DNA from: Yoonia rosea
GTDB taxonomy: Bacteria; Pseudomonadota; Alphaproteobacteria; Rhodobacterales; Rhodobacteraceae
Reading direction: 5' to 3'
Assembly (NCBI RefSeq): GCF_900156505.1
Contig: NZ_FTPR01000002.1
Span: 310,001 to 374,000 of the forward strand
Length of the DNA stretch: 64,000 nt
Below, piece by piece: positions 1 through 8,292 of the stretch. Within the stretch, counting starts at the first letter, position 1. Each line of letters starts with the position of its first letter. The position numbers were made by a program, and so were the translations under genes. The notes beneath the pieces were generated by a model. That model had not been told where the DNA came from, did not search any database, and saw nothing but the letters and a program-made list of their open reading frames with translations.

Positions 1-196
1 TCATGCGCTTCCCTATGCATACTTCTGAAATTGAAATAGGCTAGATCAGGCCGTCGTCAAATTGCTGGCGATTATCCTGTGGGTGAATTGCGCAAGCGGC
101 TGCAAAGACAAATCACAGACAACAACGCAGAGCACATTGAACCTGTGTGCGATCGGCTTATCCTCACTATCGCATCATGGAACTGGATCTCAGGTT
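1..196. other. 5' flank of regB, no supported gene
   Basis: The first 196 bases hold no gene I can support. The regB frame is open upstream from 62, but that extension reads as low-complexity sequence unlike RegB N-termini and the family start fits position 197. Promoter and regulator sites for regB probably lie here, but I could not pick out a convincing one. Confidence 0.4.
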
Positions 197-1600
197 ATGT
201 CGGCCACAGGAAATTTGCTGATCAGAGGACAAGAGCGCACTGATTGGGTGCGCCTTCGGACGCTCGTCACCCTGCGCTGGTTTGCCATCGTGGGACAAGC
301 TATCGCAATTCTTGTGGCCGTGCGCATTTACGAAGTTGAAATCGCCGTCGGTCTGGCAGTTCTTGTTGTGACAGCCGCAGTCGTTGCGAACCTCGTGTCG
401 TTCTTCGCCTACCCCTCGAACAAACGCCTTTCAGATTTTGAAGCCACGCTTTGGCTTGTCTTCGACCTGATCCAATTAAGCCTTTTGCTCTTTCTGACAG
501 GTGGCTTGAACAACCCTTTCGCCATGCTCGTGCTGGCGCCAGTGACAATTTCAGCCACGGTTCTGCACCTGCGCAGCACGATATTTCTCGGGCTGGCCGC
601 AATCACAATTATCACGGTCATCAGCCGCTATAGCCTGCCGCTGATCACATCAGACGGCGTTGTTTTGGTGCTTCCTGTCCTGTTCCAGTTCGGTTTTTGG
701 GTCGCGCTTCTGATCAGCCTTGTCTTCTTGGCCTTCTATGCACGGCAGGTGACGTCCGAAATGAACGCAATGAACGAGGCCTTGCTGGCAACCCAGCTGG
801 CCTTGTCACGCGAACAAAAGCTTACAGACCTTGGTGGTGTTGTCGCCGCAACCGCGCATGAATTGGGCACACCTCTCGCGACAATCAAACTTGTCAGTAG
901 CGAGTTGAAGGAAGAACTGGCCGACCGCCCCGATCTGCTGGATGATGCCGAGCTGATCAGCTCTCAGGCGGACCGGTGCCGCGATATCCTGCGCTCGATG
1001 GGGCGGGTCGGAAAGGATGATCTTCATCTGCGCAACGCACCCATCGAAATTGTTGTCAGAGAAGCCGCCGAGCCACACCGCAACCGCGGCAAAGACGTTG
1101 AGTTCAATATCTTCCCGCTTGATGGCGCGAACCTGACACAACCCAATATCCAAAGGCGCCCCGAAATCATCCACGGTTTGCGCAACCTGATCCAGAACGC
1201 TGTCGATTTTTCGGAATCGCAGGTCACCATCGACGCGACATGGTCTGATACTCAGATCAACATCAAGATCTCGGACGATGGCCGTGGTTTTCCGCAGTCC
1301 GTCATCGGGCGCATCGGCGACCCCTACGTGCGCCGACGGCGTTTTTCAGAAGATGGTGCGCGCAGGCCCGGCTATGAGGGAATGGGCCTGGGACTGTTTA
1401 TCGCCAAGACGTTGCTGGAACGGTCGGGTGCCACGCTTTCGTTTTCCAATAGCCGCCGCCCCGGTCACGCCAGTTGGACGGGCCACCCCACAGGCGGTGC
1501 TGTGGTCGAGGTCAGCTGGCCAAGCGATGCGCTGCTTTTGCGTGGACAGGCCAATGATACCCCTCTGGGCAAGAACCAACCAATCCCGAGTTGGCCCTGA
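197..1600 (+). CDS. regB: Redox-sensing histidine kinase RegB/PrrB
   Basis: Membrane sensor kinase of the RegB/PrrB family, which responds to the redox state of the quinone pool and phosphorylates RegA/PrrA to control respiration and photosynthesis genes. The 467-residue protein has a hydrophobic N-terminal half with several membrane spans. The ubiquinone-linked heptad GGLNNPF sits near residue 102, the H-box AHELGTPLATIK near 221, and the redox-active cysteine in DRCRDILRSMGR near 260, followed by HATPase N and G boxes (GLRNLIQNAVDF, MGLGLFIAKTLLERSG). Start ATG 197 gives the family N-terminus; an in-frame extension to 62 is unlikely to be translated. The partner regA and senC are not in the window. 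Confidence 0.93.
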   Translation: MSATGNLLIRGQERTDWVRLRTLVTLRWFAIVGQAIAILVAVRIYEVEIAVGLAVLVVTAAVVANLVSFFAYPSNKRLSDFEATLWLVFDLIQLSLLLFLTGGLNNPFAMLVLAPVTISATVLHLRSTIFLGLAAITIITVISRYSLPLITSDGVVLVLPVLFQFGFWVALLISLVFLAFYARQVTSEMNAMNEALLATQLALSREQKLTDLGGVVAATAHELGTPLATIKLVSSELKEELADRPDLLDDAELISSQADRCRDILRSMGRVGKDDLHLRNAPIEIVVREAAEPHRNRGKDVEFNIFPLDGANLTQPNIQRRPEIIHGLRNLIQNAVDFSESQVTIDATWSDTQINIKISDDGRGFPQSVIGRIGDPYVRRRRFSEDGARRPGYEGMGLGLFIAKTLLERSGATLSFSNSRRPGHASWTGHPTGGAVVEVSWPSDALLLRGQANDTPLGKNQPIPSWP

Positions 1601-1677
1601 CATTGTTTCCATAATTAACACCACATTAACTTTCCTGACCGATGCTTTCCCTGAGCAGTGACAGGATCGGATGGAAA

Positions 1678-3234
1678 ATGGTAATCAACCTGGTCGAGTT
1701 TGGCGCCATCTTGGTTGCAGCTGTCACTGGTGCCATGGTGATCATGTCTGTTTTGCGGGCCAATGGGGCATTCGGCACCACGATGCAACTGAATACCCAA
1801 TCCCATCCAGATGAGGGTGCTGTTTTTCTTTTTCATGACAACGATCTGGTTGATGCGACAACACAGGCTTGGGCTTTGATCAACAATAGCCCCCGTAACC
1901 TTACCGATAAGGATGCGATGCTCTTGGCGCTGGAGGTTGAGTTTCCCACGCTCAGAGAGCGGCTCTCGGATGTGAGTGCCGCGCATTGCCAAATCCGCAG
2001 TGAAAGTGATCGGTCTGTTTTTGTGGCGATCCAGCGCGTCAACCAACAGTTGCGCGTTTCACTCATGGGCGACGAAACCCCTGCGTATCAAGCAGCAACC
2101 AACCGGTTAAGCGATGCAGCACGCGACAAACAGGCCGCATTGATGCAAAGCATCGCCGCCAATTCCCCGCAATTGATCTGGCAGGAAGACAGCAAAGGGC
2201 ATTTGCTTTGGGCGAATGATACCTATGCGAACCTGCTGAAACGCCATCGCCAGATGTCGCTTTTCGAGCCGTCGAAATACGCTGGCGACACCCCTGACCG
2301 TAGAGTTTCCGTAAAACTGGCTGGCGACCGCAGAGAGCGCTGGTTTGACATTTCTACCGTCAAACACGCAGACGGCTATCTGCACTTTGCCAATGACGCC
2401 ACCGATGTGGTGCGGGCAGACACAGCACGCACCGAATTCGTCAAAACCCTTGGCAAGACCTTTGCCGAATTATCCATCGGCATCGCCATCTTTGACAACA
2501 ACAGGCAGTTGACCATGTTCAATCCGGCACTGCTCGATATGACCAACCTTCCGGTCGATTTTCTAAGCGCCAGCCCAACAATCGACACGGTACTCGACCG
2601 CTTGCGTGAAATGCGCATGATGCCAGAACCCAAAAACTACGTGACCTGGCGCGAACAATTCACAGCCGTCGAAACGGCCGCCAAGGAAGGTACTTACAGC
2701 AAAAACTGGTCTCTTCCCGACGGGCAGACATACCGTGTGACCGGACGGCCCTATCCTGACGGCGCTTTTGCACTTCTGTTCGAAGATATTAGCGCCGAGG
2801 TCTCGCTCACGCGGCGTTTCCGGCTGGATATTGAAACAGGGCAGGCCGTCCTTGACACGCTTCCGGACGCGATCGCGGTGTTTTCCTCTGCGGGTACTCT
2901 GGTGATGTCCAATCAGGCCTATGCCGATCTCTGGGCCAGCAACACGGACCACATCCTCGAACATCGCGTCCTACAGTCTGAAATGCGCATCTGGAAGAAC
3001 CAGTCTATTCCATCGCCCATCTGGAACAATCTGTGCGATTTCATCCAGCAGCTTGGTACACGGCAACCTTGGGACGATGATGTTTTGCTGGATGACGGGC
3101 GGCAACTTCATTGCCAAGCCAACCCGATTTCGGGCGGCATGACGATGCTGCGCTTCTCTGTCGCGCGGCCAAAACGGCCCGAGTTTACAAAGCTGATGGC
3201 CGCTGATCCCGCGATACAATTGATGAAGCGCTGA
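1678..3234 (+). CDS. divL: PAS-domain protein, probable DivL lacking its kinase module
   Basis: About 518 residues from ATG 1678, which is preceded by a GGA-rich stretch; ATG 1642 is an alternative. A single membrane span lies near residues 3-22, followed by a variable region and three PAS-like blocks: one around 165-250 (SPQLIWQEDSKGHLLWAND), one around 265-370 (GIAIFDNNRQLTMFNPAL) and one around 390-500 (LDTLPDAIAVFSSAGTLVMS). The protein ends without any HisKA or HATPase domain. From memory, Caulobacter divL sits immediately upstream of tsaE, as this gene does, and the Rhodobacter capsulatus DivL is described as a PAS protein that affects CtrA and gene transfer agent production. The DivL assignment is therefore inferred from synteny and architecture. 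It could instead be an unrelated PAS sensor. Confidence 0.62.
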   Translation: MVINLVEFGAILVAAVTGAMVIMSVLRANGAFGTTMQLNTQSHPDEGAVFLFHDNDLVDATTQAWALINNSPRNLTDKDAMLLALEVEFPTLRERLSDVSAAHCQIRSESDRSVFVAIQRVNQQLRVSLMGDETPAYQAATNRLSDAARDKQAALMQSIAANSPQLIWQEDSKGHLLWANDTYANLLKRHRQMSLFEPSKYAGDTPDRRVSVKLAGDRRERWFDISTVKHADGYLHFANDATDVVRADTARTEFVKTLGKTFAELSIGIAIFDNNRQLTMFNPALLDMTNLPVDFLSASPTIDTVLDRLREMRMMPEPKNYVTWREQFTAVETAAKEGTYSKNWSLPDGQTYRVTGRPYPDGAFALLFEDISAEVSLTRRFRLDIETGQAVLDTLPDAIAVFSSAGTLVMSNQAYADLWASNTDHILEHRVLQSEMRIWKNQSIPSPIWNNLCDFIQQLGTRQPWDDDVLLDDGRQLHCQANPISGGMTMLRFSVARPKRPEFTKLMAADPAIQLMKR

Positions 3235-3275
3235 TTTCTGCTTGCAGGCACCGCGCAACCCCATAATGTCGGTGC

Positions 3276-3740
3276 ATGGCCCGCACCCTGTTTGAGTTTT
3301 CCCTCGCCGATGAAGGCGCAACCGGCGCATTGGCCTCGCAAATTGCAGCACGGCTTTTGCCTGGCGATACGCTTTTGCTGGAGGGTGAGATCGGGGCCGG
3401 AAAATCCGCTTTTGCGCGCGGCGTCATCCGCGCCCGACTTGGCCGGATGGAGGACGTGCCCTCACCCACCTTTACGCTGGTTCAGACCTATGAGGACCCG
3501 CGCGGCGATATCTGGCACTGTGATCTTTACCGGTTAACCCACCCTGACGAAGCGCTCGAGTTGGGGCTGGACGAGGCGTTTGAGACCGCCATCTGCCTGA
3601 TCGAATGGCCGGACAGATTGGGCGATGCCGCCCCTGCATCTGCGCTCTCCCTTTCTTTTCTCGCAAACACCCATGCACACCATGTCACGATCAGCGGCCC
3701 AGACCCTTGGCCCGAACGTCTTGAGGGCCTCGATGTCTGA
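3276..3740 (+). CDS. tsaE: tRNA threonylcarbamoyladenosine biosynthesis ATPase TsaE
   Basis: TsaE (YjeE) is the P-loop ATPase that cycles the TsaB-TsaD complex during formation of t6A at position 37 of ANN-decoding tRNAs. The 154 residues match the family length. The Walker A reads LEGEIGAGKSAFARG (families more often have GDLGAGKT), followed by the conserved VPSPTFTLVQTYE stretch and LYRLTHPDEALELGLDEAF with IEWPDRLG near the end. It overlaps the next gene by 8 bp, the usual tsaE-amgK arrangement in alphaproteobacteria. Confidence 0.93.
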   Translation: MARTLFEFSLADEGATGALASQIAARLLPGDTLLLEGEIGAGKSAFARGVIRARLGRMEDVPSPTFTLVQTYEDPRGDIWHCDLYRLTHPDEALELGLDEAFETAICLIEWPDRLGDAAPASALSLSFLANTHAHHVTISGPDPWPERLEGLDV

Positions 3741-4704
3741 CCGTGCCGCTCTTATCGATGAATTTCTGTCCGATACCGTATGGCAGAACTGGACGCGCAC
3801 AGTTTTGGCCGGCGATGCGTCAGCCCGACGCTATATTCGGCTGACCTCAAATAGCCAGTCAAAAATCCTGATGGATGCACCGCCCGAGAACGGCGAAGAT
3901 ACAGCGCCATTTGTCCAAATCGCCACGCTGTTGCGGAAGGCGGGCTTTGCCGCCCCTGATGTGCTGCGGCATGATGCAAGGACTGGCCTGCTCTTGCTGA
4001 GTGATCTTGGCACGGTCGACTATGCCCAACGGTTGCGCCAAACCCCGGCTGACGAAAGCACCCTCTATCACTCCGCCACCACCGTCCTTCTAAGGCTGGA
4101 GCAGCTCGCCCCGCCGCCACACCTCAAACATCTGACACCCGCCGTTGGCGCAGAGATGGTCGAGATCGTCGGCACGCATTATGCCCACGCACCCGTTTCG
4201 GATCTTTGTGCCGAGGTTCAAAAATCGCTCGAAGAATTCGCACCCGAACCAACCGTTCTGGCGCTGCGCGACTATCACGCCGAGAACCTGATCTGGCGGG
4301 CAGATAGAACAGGGATAGATCAGGTCGGCTTGCTTGATTTTCAGGACGCTTTCGTCGCCCCGCCCGGCTATGATCTGGTGTCGCTTTTGCGTGATGCGCG
4401 GCGCGATGTCAGCCCTGCAATCGTTGAGGACATGATCACCTATTTCGGCGCACATACCAAAGCAACAACACCATTGCGCACGTCGCTTGCCTGCCTTGGG
4501 GTGCAGCGGAACCTGCGCATCCTGGGCGTTTTCGCCCGCTTGGTCAGCACGCTCAACAAACCACGCTACACCGCATTCATGCCCCGCGTCTGGGCACACA
4601 TCATGCAAGACCTGCAAGATCCCGCACTGGCAACTCTGCGACAGGCGGTGATGGATCTGGTCCCCGAACCCACCGCAACACGGCTTGCGGGGCTTACCAC
4701 ATGA
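3733..4704 (+). CDS. amgK: N-acetylmuramate/N-acetylglucosamine kinase AmgK
   Basis: Aminoglycoside-phosphotransferase-fold sugar kinase. In the AmgK/MurU route, AmgK phosphorylates the anomeric hydroxyl of recycled MurNAc so that UDP-MurNAc is rebuilt without the fosfomycin-sensitive de novo steps. Kinase landmarks are ILMDAPPENGED, LLLSDLGTVDYAQRL, the catalytic loop LRDYHAENLIW and the metal-binding LLDFQDAFVAPPGYDL. ATG 3733 lies inside the end of tsaE and gives 323 residues; the longer open frame from 3625 lies in tsaE and is not expected to be used. It overlaps murU by ATGA. The assignment rests on fold plus the adjacent murU-type gene. Confidence 0.87.
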   Translation: MSDRAALIDEFLSDTVWQNWTRTVLAGDASARRYIRLTSNSQSKILMDAPPENGEDTAPFVQIATLLRKAGFAAPDVLRHDARTGLLLLSDLGTVDYAQRLRQTPADESTLYHSATTVLLRLEQLAPPPHLKHLTPAVGAEMVEIVGTHYAHAPVSDLCAEVQKSLEEFAPEPTVLALRDYHAENLIWRADRTGIDQVGLLDFQDAFVAPPGYDLVSLLRDARRDVSPAIVEDMITYFGAHTKATTPLRTSLACLGVQRNLRILGVFARLVSTLNKPRYTAFMPRVWAHIMQDLQDPALATLRQAVMDLVPEPTATRLAGLTT

Positions 4705-5372
4705 CACTGCCGATCCTCTTTTTCGCCGCTGGGCGGGGCACCCGTATGGGGCCGCTGACCAAAGACCGGCCAAAACCCCTGATCAACGTGGCCGGCAAAG
4801 CGCTGATCGACTACGCACTCGATATCGCAAACGCGGCCGGGGTTGGCCGGAAAGTCGTGAACGTACATTACCACGGCGAGATGATCCGGCAGCATCTGGC
4901 AGGTCAGGACATCACTTTTTCTGATGAGAGTGCACAGCTTCTCGAAACAGGCGGCGGCCTCAAAAAGGCCTTACCACTACTAGAAACCAGTCCCGTCCTG
5001 ACAATGAACACAGATGCGGTGTGGCAGGGGCCAAACTCGATCACACAAATCCTCAACGCTTGGCGCCCTGAAATGGAGGCGCTGATGCTGCTTGTCGAAA
5101 AGAAAGATGTGGTGGGCCATCTGGGCAAAGGTGATTTTAAGATCGACAGCAACGGACGGCTCAAACGCGCGCCAGAGGACATCTACACCGGCCTCCAGAT
5201 TATCCGGACCGATGTGCTAGGCGAAATCACGGACACTGCGTTTTCCATGAATGCCGCATGGGATAGAATTGCCGCACGCGGCGGGCTTTTTGGCACACGT
5301 TTTGTGGGCAAATGGTGCGATGTCGGCCAGCCTGAAAGCATCCCTTTGGCCGAGGATATGCTGCATGTTTGA
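4701..5372 (+). CDS. murU: N-acetylmuramate-1-phosphate uridylyltransferase MurU
   Basis: Nucleotidyltransferase of 223 residues that would convert MurNAc-1-phosphate and UTP to UDP-MurNAc, the second step of the AmgK/MurU salvage path. The N-terminus carries the sugar-nucleotidyltransferase signature FFAAGRGTRMGPLTKDRPKP, with a conserved lysine in the PKPL segment, then LETGGGLKKALPLL and the metal-binding MNTDAVW. The C-terminal KWCDVGQPESIPLAE is typical of this subgroup. Start ATG overlaps the amgK stop by 4 bp and the end overlaps addB by 8 bp, so translational coupling is likely. Confidence 0.88.
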   Translation: MTLPILFFAAGRGTRMGPLTKDRPKPLINVAGKALIDYALDIANAAGVGRKVVNVHYHGEMIRQHLAGQDITFSDESAQLLETGGGLKKALPLLETSPVLTMNTDAVWQGPNSITQILNAWRPEMEALMLLVEKKDVVGHLGKGDFKIDSNGRLKRAPEDIYTGLQIIRTDVLGEITDTAFSMNAAWDRIAARGGLFGTRFVGKWCDVGQPESIPLAEDMLHV

Positions 5373-8292
5373 CCCTGGCAAAGCTCCTCGCATCTTTGCG
5401 AGTCCCCCCGGCGTGGATTTCGCTGACGGGTTGGTTGCAGGGCTCTTGGACCGCACGGCTGGAATGGCGCCCAATGATCTGGCAAGGATCGAAATCTACG
5501 TCAACACAACCCGGATGCAGCGCCGGATCAGGGCCGTCTTTGACGCAGGCCGCGCGAGGTTGCTGCCGCGCATCAGGCTGATCACAGACCTCGCCAATGA
5601 TCCGGTTTCGCTTGCCTTGCCGCCAGCGGTTTCACCCCTGCACAGGCGGTTGGAATTGTCCCAATTCGTGGCCAAACTATTGGAACAACAGCCCGATCTT
5701 GCACCGCGCGCAGCACTCTACGATCTGTCCGACAGCCTTGCGAAACTGATGGACGAAATGCAGGGCGAGGGCGTTAGCCCCGACACGATCGCCAATCTTG
5801 AGGTCGCTGACGAATCCGGCCATTGGGAACGCGCGCTGCAATTCGTTAAAATCATCACACGGTATTTTGACGACCAGAACCAAGCGCCCGACAAAGAAGC
5901 CCGCCAACGCATGGTCATCGAAGCGCTGGCCGCCCGCTGGCAAGATACGCCGCCGGATCATCCGGTCATCATCGCGGGCTCCACAGGTTCACGCGGCGCG
6001 ACGGCGCTGTTCATGCAGGCAGTAGCGAAACTGCCACAAGGTGCGATCATCCTGCCCGGTTTTGATTTTGATCTGCCCGCCCATGTCTGGGACGCGATGG
6101 ACGATGACATGACCGCCGAGGACCACCCGCAATACCGCTTCCGCCGCTTGATGGATCTCATCGGTTTCACGCAGGATGACGTCAAACCATGGTCGGACCA
6201 CGCACCGGTCCATCCCCAACGCAATGCGCTGGTGTCCCTTTCACTCCGCCCAGCGCCTGTCACCGACCAATGGCTGGCCGAAGGGCCCGACCTTGGCGAT
6301 CTGCATAAAGCGACCAAAGGCCTGACGCTGGTCGAGGCCGCATCCCCCCGCGCCGAGGCAGAAACCATTGCGCTGCGTCTGCGCCAAGCGGCGCAAGAGG
6401 GCATCACAGCCGCGCTGATATCCCCCGACCGTATGCTGACCCGTCAGGTCACGGCGGCCCTGGATCGCTGGAACATCAAACCTGATGACAGCGCAGGCAT
6501 CCCTCTGGCGCTTTCCCCGCCGGGGCGGTTTCTGCGCCATGTCGCAGACCTTTTCGGCAGGCCCTTAACAGGCGAGGCCTTGCTGACGCTGCTGAAACAT
6601 CCGCTAAGCCATTCCGAGCACCCCGACCGAGGCGATCATCTGCGCCACACCCGCGATCTGGAATTGCACCTGCGCCGCTTTGGGCCACCGTTTCCGACAG
6701 CTGATGACCTTATGACTTGGGCCAAAAACGGATCTGGGCGCGCGGAATGGGGCGCATGGCTTGCCGGTCTTGTGACAGGGCTGGAAACGGTTGGCGCAAA
6801 ACCGCTCGCTGATCATCTCAGCGATCATCTGGCACGCGCAGAACAACTCGCCGCTGGGCCGGAGGTCGATGGCACAGGCGGTCTTTGGTACGAGGCCGCA
6901 GGACGCGAGGCCCGCAAGATTTGCGACAACCTGATACAGGCCGCCAGCGCCGGCGGCACCATGACCGCGCGCGATTACACTGCTCTTTTCAGTGCTGTCA
7001 TCGCCGAGGGCGTCGTGCGCGACAGGGACGCGGGCCACCCCGGTATTCTGATCTGGGGCACGCTCGAGGCACGGGTGCAGGGCGCGGATCTGACCATCCT
7101 TGGCGGCATGAACGATGGCGTCTGGCCCGAGGCACCACCACCTGATCCGTGGCTCAATCGCGTGATGCGGGCCAAAGCGGGGCTCTTGCTGCCGGAACGC
7201 CGGATCGGTCTGTCTGCGCATGATTACCAGCAGGCGGTTGCCGGGCGCGAGGTCTGGATCACACGGGCGAAACGTTCGGCGGACGCAGAAACCGTCCCGT
7301 CCCGCTGGGTAAACCGGCTGACAAACCTGCTCAAAGGATTACCCGAACAGGGTGGGGAGGACGCGCTGAAAGCCATGCGCGAAGAGGGTGATCGCTGGTG
7401 CGCAATGGCAGAAACCCTCTCTGCGCCTGATCGAAACACCGCACTGGAACCGCGTCCTGCACCCTGTCCGCCAATTGAAGCAAGACCCAAGAAGTTTTCG
7501 GTCACGGAAATCAAAACCCTGATCCGCGATCCCTTTGCGATCTATGCACGCAAAACCCTGCGGCTAAGGGCGCTTGACCCGCTGGTGCCCACCGCCGATG
7601 CCCCTTTGCGCGGCACGCTGATCCATCGAATCCTTGAAATCTTTATTGCTGCGGGCCACGGCCCCGATGACCGAGCAGCTCTCCTGAAAATCGCTGAAGA
7701 CGTGTTCGAACAAGATTGCCCATGGCCGACAATCCGTGCGCAATGGATGGCCCGACTGGCCCGATCTGTCGATCAGTTCCTCGCCGATGAAGGCGCGCGT
7801 CAGGCGCTGGCCCCTGACCGGTTGCTTGAAAAATTCGGTGAAATCATCGTCGCCCCGTCCGGCGTAACGCTGACCTGCAAAGCCGACCGGATTGATCTGA
7901 CACCATCAGACGAAGCGTTGATCTATGACTATAAGACCGGTGCCGTGCCTACCGGCCCGCAGCAGGAAAAATTCGACAAACAACTCTTGCTCGAGGCCGC
8001 GATGGTCGAACGCGGCGCGTTCCGTGATGTGGGTAGCAAACCAGTTCTGGCGGCCACGTTTATCGGCGTAAACACCACGATGAAAAACAGCGATGCGCCA
8101 CTGGACAAACACCCGCCCGAACAGGTCTGGGAAGAACTCGAAGCGCTTTTCGCGGCATGGCAAGACATCAGCCGCGGTTACACCGCCCGCCTCGCGCTGT
8201 TTTCGAAAACCGACATCAGCGACTATGACCACCTCTCCCGCTTTGGCGAATGGGACACGCATGATGCGCCGACCCCGCAGGTGCTGACATGA
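5365..8292 (+). CDS. addB: Double-strand break repair protein AddB
   Basis: AddB subunit of the AddAB helicase-nuclease that resects double-strand ends for RecA loading in alphaproteobacteria. The 975-residue protein begins MFDPGKAPRIFASPPG and has the inactivated helicase-like middle (GTLEARVQGADLTILGGMNDGVWP). It ends in a RecB-family nuclease domain: LRGTLIHRILEIF supplies the conserved histidine and LIYDYKTGAVPTGPQ near residue 855 gives the D-Y-K catalytic motif. Start ATG 5365 was chosen because it overlaps murU by 8 bp; the frame is open further upstream only inside murU. The stop overlaps addA by 4 bp. Confidence 0.94.
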   Translation: MFDPGKAPRIFASPPGVDFADGLVAGLLDRTAGMAPNDLARIEIYVNTTRMQRRIRAVFDAGRARLLPRIRLITDLANDPVSLALPPAVSPLHRRLELSQFVAKLLEQQPDLAPRAALYDLSDSLAKLMDEMQGEGVSPDTIANLEVADESGHWERALQFVKIITRYFDDQNQAPDKEARQRMVIEALAARWQDTPPDHPVIIAGSTGSRGATALFMQAVAKLPQGAIILPGFDFDLPAHVWDAMDDDMTAEDHPQYRFRRLMDLIGFTQDDVKPWSDHAPVHPQRNALVSLSLRPAPVTDQWLAEGPDLGDLHKATKGLTLVEAASPRAEAETIALRLRQAAQEGITAALISPDRMLTRQVTAALDRWNIKPDDSAGIPLALSPPGRFLRHVADLFGRPLTGEALLTLLKHPLSHSEHPDRGDHLRHTRDLELHLRRFGPPFPTADDLMTWAKNGSGRAEWGAWLAGLVTGLETVGAKPLADHLSDHLARAEQLAAGPEVDGTGGLWYEAAGREARKICDNLIQAASAGGTMTARDYTALFSAVIAEGVVRDRDAGHPGILIWGTLEARVQGADLTILGGMNDGVWPEAPPPDPWLNRVMRAKAGLLLPERRIGLSAHDYQQAVAGREVWITRAKRSADAETVPSRWVNRLTNLLKGLPEQGGEDALKAMREEGDRWCAMAETLSAPDRNTALEPRPAPCPPIEARPKKFSVTEIKTLIRDPFAIYARKTLRLRALDPLVPTADAPLRGTLIHRILEIFIAAGHGPDDRAALLKIAEDVFEQDCPWPTIRAQWMARLARSVDQFLADEGARQALAPDRLLEKFGEIIVAPSGVTLTCKADRIDLTPSDEALIYDYKTGAVPTGPQQEKFDKQLLLEAAMVERGAFRDVGSKPVLAATFIGVNTTMKNSDAPLDKHPPEQVWEELEALFAAWQDISRGYTARLALFSKTDISDYDHLSRFGEWDTHDAPTPQVLT

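Noticed and set aside
62-196. N-terminal extension of RegB from 62
   Set aside because: The extension is Thr/Ser-rich with no membrane or family features, and RegB N-termini correspond to ATG 197.
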